DNA of 64,000 nucleotides from Breznakiella homolactica. GTDB lineage: Bacteria; Spirochaetota; Spirochaetia; Treponematales; Breznakiellaceae. Position numbers and translations under genes: made by a program. The stretch lies in assembly GCF_016616095.2 (NCBI RefSeq), contig NZ_CP067089.2, positions 4,526,001-4,590,000 of the forward strand. The letters are read 5' to 3'. Below the pieces are notes generated by a model. The model saw only the letters and a list, made by a program, of their open reading frames with translations. It had not been told where the DNA came from and searched no databases. This document shows positions 17,516-27,048 of the stretch, piece after piece; the stretch's first letter is position 1; each line of letters starts with the position of its first letter.

Positions 17516-20500
17516 TCACCAGAGAACGAGTTTTCCCCGGTCCTGTTCGAAACCCAGGAGCTTCAGAATCGGAGCGAATTCGCTGGCCGCAGCACCTTTG
17601 CCGTTGATGGTTTCGGTCACCACTTTTCGTTCGGGATGGACCGCCCGGGTTTTGTACGCCGCGGTGAAGGACAGGATTTCCGCAGCCTTGGGGTCATCGG
17701 GAGAAAAGAACAGCTCCAGTTCTCTCCCGCTTCGGTAGGATACGGCTGCCAGCGCGGACCCCCGGAAACAGAGCCGTGTAGAAGCCAGCCGCGGCGGCAG
17801 CCGCGGATCGGATCCCTCAATACCCAGACCCGCGGGGCTTGCGGGATCGGCGGCGTTCATCCAGTATATTCCTTCTTCGGAATCGGCTTTATCCAGATCC
17901 TCAGCGATTGACGGCGCGGCGAACTGGAGGGACGTAATCCCGCTGAAAAACCGGCCCGCCACCAGTTCTCCCGCCAGCTCCAGCCGCCGCATAGCCGGAA
18001 GAAGCCGGCCCCAGCCAAGGGGCCCTCCGGTTTCACGTTCCAGGAACGGCCGGCAGAGTACGCCCCAGCGCCGGACGAGCAGGCGTACCCGGTCGCGGTC
18101 CAGTTCTTCCGTCTCCAGCGGGTCGAATCCTTCATCCTGTTCCGCTGCCAGAGGATACCACCTGCCGGGCAGGGGAGATCCCGAACGCCACCGGTCCCTG
18201 AGGGCCCGAGGGACCCGCCGCGGCCGGCCTCCTGCGGGGGCTTCCGGCAGAAGGTCGGCGCTTTCCCGGGGATTGAATCCGTTTTCGATTCCCCGGCGCA
18301 GGGCTTCCCATGAATCCGACGAAAGCCTGCCGGACCACACTTCCTTCCATAATGCCCTGATAGCCGCCGCCGAATCAAGGCCAAGCGCATCCTTCAGCTC
18401 CCAGAAATCCTTGGGTCTGTCCCAGCTGTTCAGCAAGGAAAAGAAGGGCGGACCCGGCGGAATTCTTTCGGGAAGAACCAGATCGAGATCCTCGGGAAGG
18501 CAGAAACCGGCTTTTTCCCTGCCCTGTCCGTACCAGAGAAGTTCTCCGCCGCCCAGTTCCGCTTCCAGGGTTTCCGGACGGTAGGAGGAATCCCGGGCGG
18601 GGAGCAGTTCGCTTTCCCAGAGTTTTACCGGAGCAGTATAGCAGGCAAGGGTTTCCCAGGGTTTCTGCCTCTGGGCGGCAATGCCCTGGCGGATGGCCAG
18701 GAACGGGGCAATCAGCGAGGGCGGCCGTTCCCGGATCTGAGGGCGGGCTTTTTTCCGTGAAAGCCTGAGGAGCAGTTCCAGGTTATCCCGGTCCGAGATA
18801 AGATCATTTTCCGCTGCCTCCCCGGAGACCGCCACGTGCCGGACGACTTCCCCTTCCTCGGCCAGGGCATCCACCGCGTCGTCGGCTTCACCCGGGGAAA
18901 CGCCGAAGATCCCGGCAATACGGGCAAGGTCCAGGGGCCCCTGGTACCGGAGCCAGGGGCCGAGCTGGGTAAGGGCTTCGTCCTGCCAGGTTTTCTCCCA
19001 TTCCCGGTGCACCACCGACGGGATTTCAGCATTGCCGCGCTGCAGTATCCTGAGCATTCCGCCTAAGGTATGATCCCGCTCCCAGGCGGTTTGCACTTCT
19101 TCCGGAGAAACCGCCATGAGCCGTTCCCATTCATCCAGGGGAATAGCCAGCCGTTCCTTTGCCCATTCGGTGAGGCCCGGTATGTCCTCCGGGGCCCACC
19201 CGGGGAGTTCCCGTTTGAGCCGGGCGGTAAAATCCGACACCAGGGCGGCGGCGAGCGCCGGCCGGGCTTTGGCGTCTCCAAGGGCTTCTTCGATAACCCG
19301 GTCCCCCAGGGAACTGCCCCGGTGTTCGGGCTTTTCGTCGGTATCGTACAGGAACCGGTTGGTTTCTTTCCAGATCATGTCCCGGGAAAAGGGTGTCGGT
19401 TCCTGGGTCCTGAAAAACTGCAGCTTTACGGTTCCGTCCCGGATATCCTGGATCAGCTCATCAAACCCCGGCAGATCGAACTGATCGCAGAGACAGCTCC
19501 GCCACGCTTCGGCAATGGCAGGAAAATCACCGTATCCGGAAACCACCTCAAACAGCCGCCGGGCCCGCTGGCGCATGACCCAGAGGGGCGTCCGCTTCCC
19601 GAAACCCGCCTTGGGAAGCAGCAGGGACCGCTCCGCCGCTTCACGGAAGGCCGCGCCGAAAACCCCGGAGGATTCCAGCCGCCGGCTGAAGTAATCCCTG
19701 CCCTGGTCGTTTTCACCGAGGCCGCGGAGGGCCTCCCGGAGGTAATCCTCGGGGCTTTCCTCAAAAGTCCGGGGCAGTACGATGAGTATGGAATTGTCAT
19801 CCGGTATTGTTTCCACCCGGAGCTGCAGCTCCTCTTCGAGTTTTTCCGCCAGAGCCATGGCCAGCGGATAGTGGACCGCGCCGCCGCGGAATGCGTGGAT
19901 GATTATTGAAAGGGAATCCCCCCGGTTTACCGGATCATCGATAATCTCTATCGGAATGGAATACGTTCCCGGCAGCATACGCCCCTGCTGGGCTTGTTTC
20001 TGGGCCTCAATAAAGTCCCTGAGGCTCCCGGCGGCCCCTTCGGTAAAACCTTTTTTCTTCAGCTCATCCCCGGGGAACATGTTTTCATTGCTTTTATCGA
20101 GAATTGCCAGGATACGGCGGACCAATACGGGGCTGCGGTAAACCGCCTCGGCCCTCCAGAAGGGCACAAAGTCCGCCGGCCGTTCCAGGGGCACCACCTC
20201 CACGGCTTCCGGTCCGATGGATGCTATGCTCCAGGAACGGGTCCCGAAGGAAAAGGTATCGCCGGTTCTCCGTTCCCAGACGAATTCTTCGTCCAGTTCC
20301 CCGATTTTCGTGCCCCCCGAAATCCGCATGGAGTAACTGCCCCGGTTGGGAATAACCCCGCCGGAGGAATACAGTAGCAGGAGGGTTCCGTCGGCGGTCC
20401 GGATGGTTCCGGTCTGGGCATCGAAAAACAGCCGCGGTTTGAGATCCCTTAGGCGTGTCGTTGCGTAGCGTCCGGCAAGCATCTGGACGACCCGGTCATA

Positions 20501-21862
20501 GGACTGCCGGGAAAGGGTTTTAAATGAATAGAATTCCCGCAGCAGTTCATAGAGTTCATCTATATTGCGTTCTTTTTCGGATACCAGGGCAAGAATAGTC
20601 TGGGCCAGGATGTCCAGGGGATTCTCGATGGTTTTGGCTTTTTCGATTTCCCGGCTTTCCACCGCGCCGGAAAGTGCCGCCGCGCAGAGCAGATCCATGC
20701 CGTGGAAGGGAATGATCCGGCCCCGACTCACCATGCCGACCCCGTGGCCGGCCCGGCCGATCCGCTGCAGCGCCGCGGCGGAGCTGCCGGGAGTTCCCGC
20801 GAGGATCACCTCATCCACACTGCCGATATCGATCCCCAGTTCCAGGGAACCGGTGGCCACCACGCAGGGCAGTTCCCCGTCGGCGAGACGCTGCTCCACA
20901 CTGCGGCGGACCTCCCGGGAAAGTGATCCGTGATGGGCAAAAGCCACGGTGGTTTCCGCCCGTTCGTTCAGCAGAAAGGCAATGCGCTCGGCCCTCCGAC
21001 GGGAGTCGGTAAATACCAGGGTGGTCTTATTTTCCCTGATCCGTTCGCTGATGATATCCACCAGCACGGTATACCGCGCCCCGTAGCGGTCGGTTTTCCG
21101 CTGGCGTTCGTTTTTCCGGTCGTATCCGTGCACGGGAATTTCAATAGCCGCCGTGGGATACTCCACGGTCAGGTCTATTTTCTTTTCCGCAGGGGGCGCC
21201 ACAATGGCCACTTCCCGGAATCCTCCCGCGAAAGCGGCGGCTTCCTCGGGTGGGTCCACCGTTGCGGAAAGAGCCACCCGCTGGAATTCCCCGGCCTCCA
21301 GGCGGAGCCGGTCTATCTGGCACGAAAGAAAACTCCCCCGCTTGTTGCCGAGGACCGCGTGGATTTCATCAAGAATAACGTACCGCACCGCGGAAAGAAC
21401 CAGGCGGCCCTTGGGGCTGAGCAGGAGGATGTTGAGGCTTTCCGGGGTCAGGGCCAGGATCGACGGAGGGTGGGAAAGAAAGCGCCGCCGCTCCGACTGG
21501 GGGGTATCCCCGGAACGGGTCTGGACCGTTATATCCGGGAAGGGGACTCCTTCTTTTTCAAACCGGGACCGGAGTCCCGTGAGAGGGTCAAGAAGATTGC
21601 GTTTGATATCCTCGTTGAGGGCTTTAAGGGGAGATACATACAGCACCGACAGTTCACCCGGCGGATATTCTCCGGAGATAAGCCGGGAAAGGGCCACCAG
21701 AAACGCGGTCAGGGTTTTTCCGCTTCCCGTGGGCGCCAGGGCAAGGACGTGTTTCCCCTCGTGAATAAGCGGCCAGGCTTCGGCCTGTACGGGAGTAGGG
21801 GAACCGTAGGTTTCACGGAACCATTTTTCGATTAACGGATGGAAAATACCTGGCACTGTCAT
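17516..21862 (-). CDS. lhr: Lhr-type large ATP-dependent helicase
   Basis: A 1448-residue superfamily 2 helicase, the full length of Lhr proteins that include both the core and the C-terminal extension. Motifs: Q-like TPVQAEAW, Walker A APTGSGKT (43-50), TPESLN, DEIHAVLGNKRG (165-176), SATV, and motif VI QRIGRAGHG after LELGIDIGSVDEVILAG. The core is followed by a winged-helix/Lhr domain and a long C-terminal region (from about 880). Lhr enzymes unwind RNA:DNA hybrids and take part in DNA repair. There is no Shine-Dalgarno before the ATG, and the candidate promoter would start transcription at or near it, so the mRNA may be nearly leaderless. Confidence 0.94.
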   Translation of the reverse strand: MTVPGIFHPLIEKWFRETYGSPTPVQAEAWPLIHEGKHVLALAPTGSGKTLTAFLVALSRLISGEYPPGELSVLYVSPLKALNEDIKRNLLDPLTGLRSRFEKEGVPFPDITVQTRSGDTPQSERRRFLSHPPSILALTPESLNILLLSPKGRLVLSAVRYVILDEIHAVLGNKRGSFLSCQIDRLRLEAGEFQRVALSATVDPPEEAAAFAGGFREVAIVAPPAEKKIDLTVEYPTAAIEIPVHGYDRKNERQRKTDRYGARYTVLVDIISERIRENKTTLVFTDSRRRAERIAFLLNERAETTVAFAHHGSLSREVRRSVEQRLADGELPCVVATGSLELGIDIGSVDEVILAGTPGSSAAALQRIGRAGHGVGMVSRGRIIPFHGMDLLCAAALSGAVESREIEKAKTIENPLDILAQTILALVSEKERNIDELYELLREFYSFKTLSRQSYDRVVQMLAGRYATTRLRDLKPRLFFDAQTGTIRTADGTLLLLYSSGGVIPNRGSYSMRISGGTKIGELDEEFVWERRTGDTFSFGTRSWSIASIGPEAVEVVPLERPADFVPFWRAEAVYRSPVLVRRILAILDKSNENMFPGDELKKKGFTEGAAGSLRDFIEAQKQAQQGRMLPGTYSIPIEIIDDPVNRGDSLSIIIHAFRGGAVHYPLAMALAEKLEEELQLRVETIPDDNSILIVLPRTFEESPEDYLREALRGLGENDQGRDYFSRRLESSGVFGAAFREAAERSLLLPKAGFGKRTPLWVMRQRARRLFEVVSGYGDFPAIAEAWRSCLCDQFDLPGFDELIQDIRDGTVKLQFFRTQEPTPFSRDMIWKETNRFLYDTDEKPEHRGSSLGDRVIEEALGDAKARPALAAALVSDFTARLKRELPGWAPEDIPGLTEWAKERLAIPLDEWERLMAVSPEEVQTAWERDHTLGGMLRILQRGNAEIPSVVHREWEKTWQDEALTQLGPWLRYQGPLDLARIAGIFGVSPGEADDAVDALAEEGEVVRHVAVSGEAAENDLISDRDNLELLLRLSRKKARPQIRERPPSLIAPFLAIRQGIAAQRQKPWETLACYTAPVKLWESELLPARDSSYRPETLEAELGGGELLWYGQGREKAGFCLPEDLDLVLPERIPPGPPFFSLLNSWDRPKDFWELKDALGLDSAAAIRALWKEVWSGRLSSDSWEALRRGIENGFNPRESADLLPEAPAGGRPRRVPRALRDRWRSGSPLPGRWYPLAAEQDEGFDPLETEELDRDRVRLLVRRWGVLCRPFLERETGGPLGWGRLLPAMRRLELAGELVAGRFFSGITSLQFAAPSIAEDLDKADSEEGIYWMNAADPASPAGLGIEGSDPRLPPRLASTRLCFRGSALAAVSYRSGRELELFFSPDDPKAAEILSFTAAYKTRAVHPERKVVTETINGKGAAASEFAPILKLLGFEQDRGKLVLW

Positions 21863-21868
21863 GGTTTT

Positions 21869-21897
21869 ACTATCCGATGCGGGGAAGCCTTTGTCAA
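21869..21897 (-). promoter_or_regulatory. Candidate promoter for lhr directly after repeat copy B
   Basis: On the minus strand TTGACA (21897-21892) is 5 bp beyond the repeat end. After 17-19 bp comes a weak -10 (GATAGT or TAGTAA, about 21874-21867). The lhr ATG is at 21862. Confidence 0.45.
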
Positions 21898-21902
21898 GAA
21901 AT

Positions 21903-22204
21903 GGGGGAGCAGCGAGTCTGGCAAGCCGGAAAGCACCCGGTGAGTACCATCATGGCCGGGTGCTTTCCGGCTTAACCGGCTCGGTGCTGCCCTGAAAAGA
22001 GGGCTGCTCCCCCTCGCTCCAGCCTTGCCGCACTATTTGTGGAGTTTTGCGGAGCAAAACTCCTAAAAGACTTGCCGCTTTTAGCGGTAAGTCTTACGCT
22101 ACCCCCACTTCGGATCCCTGGGGTCTGCTTTACCGGTTTTCCCCCATAATTCACCCATCTCAATAATAGTTTTCTTTAATAAATCCTACCTACCGTTAGG
22201 TATA
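21903..22204 (-). repeat. Dispersed structured intergenic repeat, copy B (full, reversed)
   Basis: Occupies most of the 488-bp gap between lhr and the NfeD-like gene, pointing toward lhr. The head palindrome arms TACCTA/TAGGTA are at 22187-22202. Two extra hairpins lie in the middle: GGAGTTTTGC with GCAAAACTCC, and GACTTGCCGC with GCGGTAAGTC. In the core, P2 is GCCCT/AGGGC (21989-21993 and 22000-22004). P3 is a perfect 18-bp hairpin (21923-21940 with 21956-21973). GGGGGAGC starts at 21903. Bases 22205-22350 hold no gene and lead into the NfeD-like gene. Confidence 0.8.
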
Positions 22205-22350
22205 GATGCTTCCCGGTCATGTCGTCTCAGATCTAAAGCAGGACCCCCGGACCCGGTATCTCTATACTTCTGTGCCGACGGTACGCATACTGGAGATGCC
22301 CGGAAAATTCTCTTGTAATATACCGTTTAATAGGAGATAGTAAAACACGT

Positions 22351-23073
22351 ATGGAAACCCTCTTTATTGTATACGTGGCGCTTTCGGTATTCGGGCTGGG
22401 TGTTACGGTGGTCGACTTTATCGGAATTCTGGATCACGTCGGCGGCGGTTCAGACGGAGCTGACGGATCACAAGGATCCGATGACTACGGCGGTGACGGC
22501 CATGACAGTGACGGGGATTCATCCGATGGTGACGGGCATGATGCCGCTGACCATTCCGGCGGCGACCACTCCCAGGATACAACCTCGGACTCCCATCACG
22601 GTTCCTATATTGCCCCGGGGGATACCGGTGTAAAAGCCGTGACCCGGATCATGGGGATCCTCCGGTTTTTGGTGTATTTTGCCCTTGGCGCGGGACCCAC
22701 AGGACTTTTCGCGCTTCTCACGGGCCATACTTCGGCAGAAAGCCTTGTCTGGGGCGGCGCGGCGGGACTCGCGGTGGCGGTGCTGGCAAAACTTCTGCGG
22801 AAACTTATCCGCAGGGATCTCGATTCATCAATAAAACCTTCGGAATTCCTTATGGAAAAAGCCGAGGTTACCGTCCCGGTGCTTCCGGGAAAAACCGGCA
22901 AGGCGGTGGTCCGCCAGTTCGGAAAGGAAACTGAAATTTACATCCGTTCAAAGGATGCCTCCCGGAGTTTTCCCCGGGGATCCTCCGTACGGATTGTTGA
23001 TTACGATGACAGCTCCTATTGGGTCGAAAGCCCGGATCAGGAATATATTGAATCAAAAGGAGGCAATACATGA
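22351..23073 (+). CDS. NfeD-like membrane protein with Asp/His/Gly-rich insert
   Basis: 240 residues. One TM near the N-terminus (about 5-27) is followed by an unusual stretch (about 31-84) made largely of Asp, Gly, His and Ser. Two more TMs follow (about 104-123 and 128-148), then a C-terminal OB-fold-like domain (about 165-235). This layout matches YqiJ/NfeD-type partners of flotillins. The insert could bind metal ions or be a flexible periplasmic loop. It overlaps the next gene as ATGA and is the first of a three-gene operon with two SPFH proteins. AGGAGA lies upstream of the ATG at a rather long spacing (13 nt). Confidence 0.78.
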   Translation: METLFIVYVALSVFGLGVTVVDFIGILDHVGGGSDGADGSQGSDDYGGDGHDSDGDSSDGDGHDAADHSGGDHSQDTTSDSHHGSYIAPGDTGVKAVTRIMGILRFLVYFALGAGPTGLFALLTGHTSAESLVWGGAAGLAVAVLAKLLRKLIRRDLDSSIKPSEFLMEKAEVTVPVLPGKTGKAVVRQFGKETEIYIRSKDASRSFPRGSSVRIVDYDDSSYWVESPDQEYIESKGGNT

Positions 23074-24383
23074 ATACAGTCAATATTCTGCATGGAGTCG
23101 TCTACGGCGGTCTCGGCCTGGTGGCGTTCCTGCTGCTTATCGGTATTTTGAAATCCACCATCAGGGTCTCCCTGCCGGACCGGATCATGGTGGTTACCGG
23201 ACGCAAGACGAAACGCCACGGCCGGGAATTCGGTTTTTCCGTAAACCGCGGCAGAACTGTCGTGGTCCCGTATTTCCAATCCGTGGGTTTCCTTGATCTT
23301 GATGTGTTTCCCATCAATGTCCGGGTGGAAGGGGTGAACAGCGCCAACGGGATAACCGTCGGGGCGGATGCCACGGCCTGCGTCTGTATCGATGATGACG
23401 ACGAGGCGATGCTGTACAGCGCCGTGGAACGGCTTATGGGCAAGGATATCCAGCAGATACACGACCAGATCCAGCAGACCCTGGTGGGCAACTTCCGGGG
23501 TGCCCTGAACAAAGCCACGCCCCTCCAGGCCATCGGTATGGAAGATGTGGGTGAAAGCGGGGACGACGATTCCATGGGGGAGCGGGCTCAGTTCCGGGCG
23601 GAACTGCTGGCGGATATCAATTCCGACCTCCGGTCCTTCGGTATGAAGGTCGTTTCGGTCTCGCTCCAGAAAATATGGGATACTTCAAACTACATCGCCA
23701 ACCTGGCCCAGAAGACCCTGGCGGAAAAACGGCGCCAGGTTGAAATCGAGGAATCGAGGCTCCGGGCTATCGCGGACCAGGCGGAAAGCGACGCCCGCAA
23801 GCGTATCGAAGTGGCCCGAAACAAGGCTGATGAAGCCATTATCGCGGTCCGTCAGGAACTCGAAGTCTACCGCCGGGAATCGTCGGGGCTTATCAGCGAG
23901 GCCGCGTTTAAGGCGGACCAGGCCATCGCCGAATCGGGCAACAGCGGAGAAGCGTCGGTCCAGGCCATGCTGGTGGAACTCCAGAAACTGAAAAACCTCA
24001 CCGCCGTCACCCTGGAAGCGGGAGCCCGGGAAGAAGAAGCCCGGATCCTCGCCGAGGGCGAACGGAAAGCCGCGGAAATCCAGCTTTCCGCGCGGAACGA
24101 AATACTCAAGGCGAAAACCGAACTCCTGTCCCGGTACGGCGACGAGGGGGCCAGTATCATGTTCCTCCAGCAGAAACTGCCCCTGCTCTTTGAAAAATAC
24201 ATGGCCGCCACGGACGCCGCTTCGGTGGACAGTTACATTGTCATGGATTCGGAGGAAGGGTTTTCCGGCGCGGTCAACCGGGGGCCCCGGTCGTTCGCGG
24301 ATTTCCTTAAAATATTTGCCGACGCCTTCGGCATAGATGTCCGTTCCCTGGCCATGCCCCGTTCCGAAGGAGGTTCGAAATGA
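23070..24383 (+). CDS. SPFH-domain (flotillin-like) protein 1
   Basis: 437 residues: an N-terminal membrane anchor (about 8-27), an SPFH/band-7 domain (about 35-220) and a long charged coiled coil rich in Ala/Glu/Arg (about 225-360), then a short C-terminal helix. Flotillin-family proteins oligomerise on the inner membrane and organise membrane domains. AAAGGAGG precedes the ATG. It is coupled to the NfeD-like gene before it and the second SPFH gene after it by ATGA overlaps, so the three products likely form one complex. A more exact family (YqiK versus others) cannot be fixed by eye. Confidence 0.85.
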   Translation: MNTVNILHGVVYGGLGLVAFLLLIGILKSTIRVSLPDRIMVVTGRKTKRHGREFGFSVNRGRTVVVPYFQSVGFLDLDVFPINVRVEGVNSANGITVGADATACVCIDDDDEAMLYSAVERLMGKDIQQIHDQIQQTLVGNFRGALNKATPLQAIGMEDVGESGDDDSMGERAQFRAELLADINSDLRSFGMKVVSVSLQKIWDTSNYIANLAQKTLAEKRRQVEIEESRLRAIADQAESDARKRIEVARNKADEAIIAVRQELEVYRRESSGLISEAAFKADQAIAESGNSGEASVQAMLVELQKLKNLTAVTLEAGAREEEARILAEGERKAAEIQLSARNEILKAKTELLSRYGDEGASIMFLQQKLPLLFEKYMAATDAASVDSYIVMDSEEGFSGAVNRGPRSFADFLKIFADAFGIDVRSLAMPRSEGGSK

Positions 24384-25648
24384 TTGTATTCGCCGTGGTG
24401 CTCGGCGGTCTGGTGGCCGTAACCATACTTATTCAGCTTATTACCAACATGAAACTCGTGGGCGGGAACGAACTGGGTGTTATTTCCGGCGCCGGAAAAA
24501 CAAAAGGCTTCAGGACCTTTTCCGGCGGACGGGCGTTTATCGTTCCCATCGTGCAGCGGTTCAGCAAATTTGACTTAACCCCAATCACCATCGAAGTGGT
24601 GGTGGACTCCGCCATCGCCGCGGGGATTGTTCCCCTCAATGTCAAAGCCACGGTCTCCTTCGCCATTGCCAGCAATGAGGCGGGCCGGAGCTACGCCGTA
24701 ACGCGGATTCTGGATCTCGCGGCGGACCGAGAAAACCTCGCGAAGATAGCCGGGGATATTATTGAAGGCCACCTCCGGGATTCCATCGCGAGCATGACCC
24801 CGGAGCAGGTCATGAAGGACAAGGACACCCTGGTAGCCAAGATGATCGATGTCTGTAAAAGCGACCTTGAAAATATCGGTCTGGAAATTACCACCATGAA
24901 TATCGCCGATGTGGACGACCACCGGCTGCCTGGGGTTGAGGAGCCGGAGATGTATATCGCCCTGCTCAAACGCATCCAGTCGGCCAACGCCGAGACAAAA
25001 GCCCGGGCCGCCGAAGCCGAAGCCCGGGCCGCCAGCGCCGAGCAGGCGGAAGCCCGCCGGGCGGAAACGGAAGTTAAGAATCTGAAGAACGAACTGGAGC
25101 GGCTCAAGGCCGAGGTCCGGGTCAAGCTTGCCCAGGAGACCCAGCGCCAGCGGGTAGGGGTTGAGCAGGAAAGCGCCAACGCGAAAGCCCGGGTTTCCGG
25201 GGTTACCGCGGAACTCGAAGCGGAGAAGCAGAATATTGAACTCCTCCGGAACCGGTACCAGGCGGAAATCGTGACCCCTGCCCTGGCCGTTAAGGAACGG
25301 ACAATCCTGGAAGCCAAGGCCTCGGTGTCCGGCTGGCAGGAAGTTGCCCGGGCGGAACTCGAGCAGATGGAAGTAACCCTGAAAACCGTTGGTGACGCCC
25401 AGGGGGAAGCCCGCAAAGCCTGGCTCATCGACAATTTCGAACGCATCTTCGACCCCTTCGCTGAGACCCTTTCACAGTATCCGTCGGGGCATGTTTCCGT
25501 AATAACCGGCGCCGGTACCGGCACCGAACCGATTTCCGCGATTCACCCCAACGCCGTGGCGGCCGCGAAAAACGATATCATCGCTTCCGCGTTCGAAGCC
25601 ACCAAAGACCGGCCCAAAGGGCAGAAAGGAGATTCCGGGACAGTGTAA
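24380..25648 (+). CDS. SPFH-domain (flotillin-like) protein 2
   Basis: 422 residues with a TM anchor (about 3-22), an SPFH domain (about 30-200; KLVGGNELGVISGAG opens it) and an Ala/Glu-rich coiled coil (about 205-345). It is similar in plan but not in sequence to the preceding protein, suggesting a hetero-oligomer. The start overlaps the upstream stop as ATGA, with GGAGG just before it. The operon ends at a GC-rich terminator. Confidence 0.86.
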   Translation: MIVFAVVLGGLVAVTILIQLITNMKLVGGNELGVISGAGKTKGFRTFSGGRAFIVPIVQRFSKFDLTPITIEVVVDSAIAAGIVPLNVKATVSFAIASNEAGRSYAVTRILDLAADRENLAKIAGDIIEGHLRDSIASMTPEQVMKDKDTLVAKMIDVCKSDLENIGLEITTMNIADVDDHRLPGVEEPEMYIALLKRIQSANAETKARAAEAEARAASAEQAEARRAETEVKNLKNELERLKAEVRVKLAQETQRQRVGVEQESANAKARVSGVTAELEAEKQNIELLRNRYQAEIVTPALAVKERTILEAKASVSGWQEVARAELEQMEVTLKTVGDAQGEARKAWLIDNFERIFDPFAETLSQYPSGHVSVITGAGTGTEPISAIHPNAVAAAKNDIIASAFEATKDRPKGQKGDSGTV

Positions 25649-25656
25649 GGCCCTCC

Positions 25657-25718
25657 CGGCGGCGACTCTCAGTTTCCCAAAGGGAATCGGGCCGCCGCCG
25701 CTGGGCGGGTTGCTTTTT
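25657..25718 (+). terminator. Probable terminator of the flotillin operon
   Basis: GGCGGCG (from about 25658) pairs with the CCGCCGCC run (25691-25698), with an inner TCCC-aaa-GGGA hairpin, and TTTTT follows about 15 nt later. The rest of the gap to 25968 is AT-rich and holds only the next promoter. Confidence 0.6.
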
Positions 25719-25917
25719 CCTGATTCATTGGTATCTTCCGGCAAATATCAATAGAAATATCTCATAAAATTGCCCCGCCGCTGATGGGTTTACCTTCCGC
25801 GGTATTCTTTGTCGGAAACCTGATGATGATCAGTACCATACTGTTTTGTATGGAAGATTATTGCTTTAAGGCTTTTCGCATAACAAAAAACAAATTGTTG
25901 AATCCGGTAATAAACTA

Positions 25918-25948
25918 TTGTTTGTTTTTTTGAAGACTGTGATATAAT
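25918..25948 (+). promoter_or_regulatory. Candidate promoter of the 331-aa lipoprotein
   Basis: A perfect TATAAT (25943-25948) lies 20 nt before the gene. Upstream are TTGTTT (25918, 19-bp spacer) or GTTTGT (25920, 17-bp spacer). Confidence 0.55.
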
Positions 25949-25968
25949 TCTCTCAGGAGGAGATAAAA

Positions 25969-26964
25969 ATGAAAAGAATCGTATCAATCTGTATATCGAT
26001 AATATTTATTCTGTTCATGGTTACCGCGTGTTCGGACTCATCCGGGTCATACAGCGAACCGGACGCGGTAATCATGGGGTCTTTCAGCCACGGCGCGCAT
26101 AATGTTGTATTTTCCGTGGACAATACTTCCGCCAGAAACAGCAGGGCGTCCGCTTCCGATGGTTACATCCTTGAAGGTAGTCTCCAGCAAGACGGCACGG
26201 TGTACCCGATAAAAGGCGCGTTTATTCCCGCTAAAATGACCTTTTCCATATCCACCGCCTTTGGAGGATTCGTATATCAGATTACGGGTACATTGGCGTC
26301 GGATTATTCAATCCAGGAAGCAACGGTCTATATTAAAATCAGGCAGGGTGATAACGTCTCCTGGAACAATGAAGAAGTGCCGGTAATACCCCAGAATAGC
26401 GTGTCCATCACCGGTACTCCGGGAACCGCCTCGGAAATGTTCCCCGATGAATTCCTCGGCAAATGGAAAGGGGACAAGAAGAATTACGAGCTTGACTATG
26501 ACAGCATTATGGGCCAGTTTCCAGATGATATTGAAGGTTTTCCAACCGATTGGTTCACTATGAGCATTACCTGCAAAGAAACTTACGTAATCGTTTCCCC
26601 CTGTTCCTTTTTTGAACGGGCAGTTCTGAGAATTTCTATGAAGCTTAATATACCTGGCTACCCTTCCGAGAGTCAGACCACTGATATCGATTATGAAGGA
26701 TCGCTGAACATCATTGATCTTGATTTTTCCGATACCGGAAAAACCGCAGGAACCTTTACAGTTCATGTGGCTGAGCCGACTTTTGATATAGATGGGAATT
26801 TGCTTGGTTATGATACCGGATTCTCAAAATACGGGTTCACCAGGAACGGCAGTACCCTTTCCATAACTCTCTACGGCGACCCGGAGGACGTTCCCTATCC
26901 TACAATTGCCGCGATGAACTCCCTTACGCCGAATTCATCCTATGTGCTGAAGTATACCCGGTAA
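25969..26964 (+). CDS. Lipoprotein of unknown function
   Basis: 331 residues with signal peptide and lipobox VTAC (Cys21). The N-terminal half is beta-rich, including YILEGSLQQDGTVYPIKGAF. A middle block, EFLGKWKGDKKNYELDY, is reminiscent of lipocalin-like extracellular domains, but I cannot assign a family. AGGAGGAG gives a strong ribosome site. It is a single-gene unit with its own promoter and a strong terminator. Lower GC than its neighbours could mean recent acquisition or simply relaxed lipoprotein composition. Confidence 0.7.
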   Translation: MKRIVSICISIIFILFMVTACSDSSGSYSEPDAVIMGSFSHGAHNVVFSVDNTSARNSRASASDGYILEGSLQQDGTVYPIKGAFIPAKMTFSISTAFGGFVYQITGTLASDYSIQEATVYIKIRQGDNVSWNNEEVPVIPQNSVSITGTPGTASEMFPDEFLGKWKGDKKNYELDYDSIMGQFPDDIEGFPTDWFTMSITCKETYVIVSPCSFFERAVLRISMKLNIPGYPSESQTTDIDYEGSLNIIDLDFSDTGKTAGTFTVHVAEPTFDIDGNLLGYDTGFSKYGFTRNGSTLSITLYGDPEDVPYPTIAAMNSLTPNSSYVLKYTR

Positions 26965-26979
26965 ACACCGGCCAATACC

Positions 26980-27007
26980 AAAAAACCGCCCTTGGGGGCG
27001 GTTTTTT
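26980..27007. terminator. Bidirectional intrinsic terminator
   Basis: AAAAAACCGCCC (26980-26991) pairs perfectly with GGGCGGTTTTTT (26996-27007). It can serve both the lipoprotein gene and the convergent yej operon. Confidence 0.9.
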
Positions 27008-27048
27008 ATGCTGTGTAAGTGATGCCTGTAATCCGGAGGCCCGGGAAG

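Noticed and set aside
19070-19909. 279-codon plus-strand frame (and 20930-21835) opposite lhr
   Set aside because: Shadow of helicase coding sequence; no ribosome site or domain.
21972-22163. 63-codon minus-strand frame in repeat copy B
   Set aside because: Composed of repeat hairpins; not shared as a protein with other copies.
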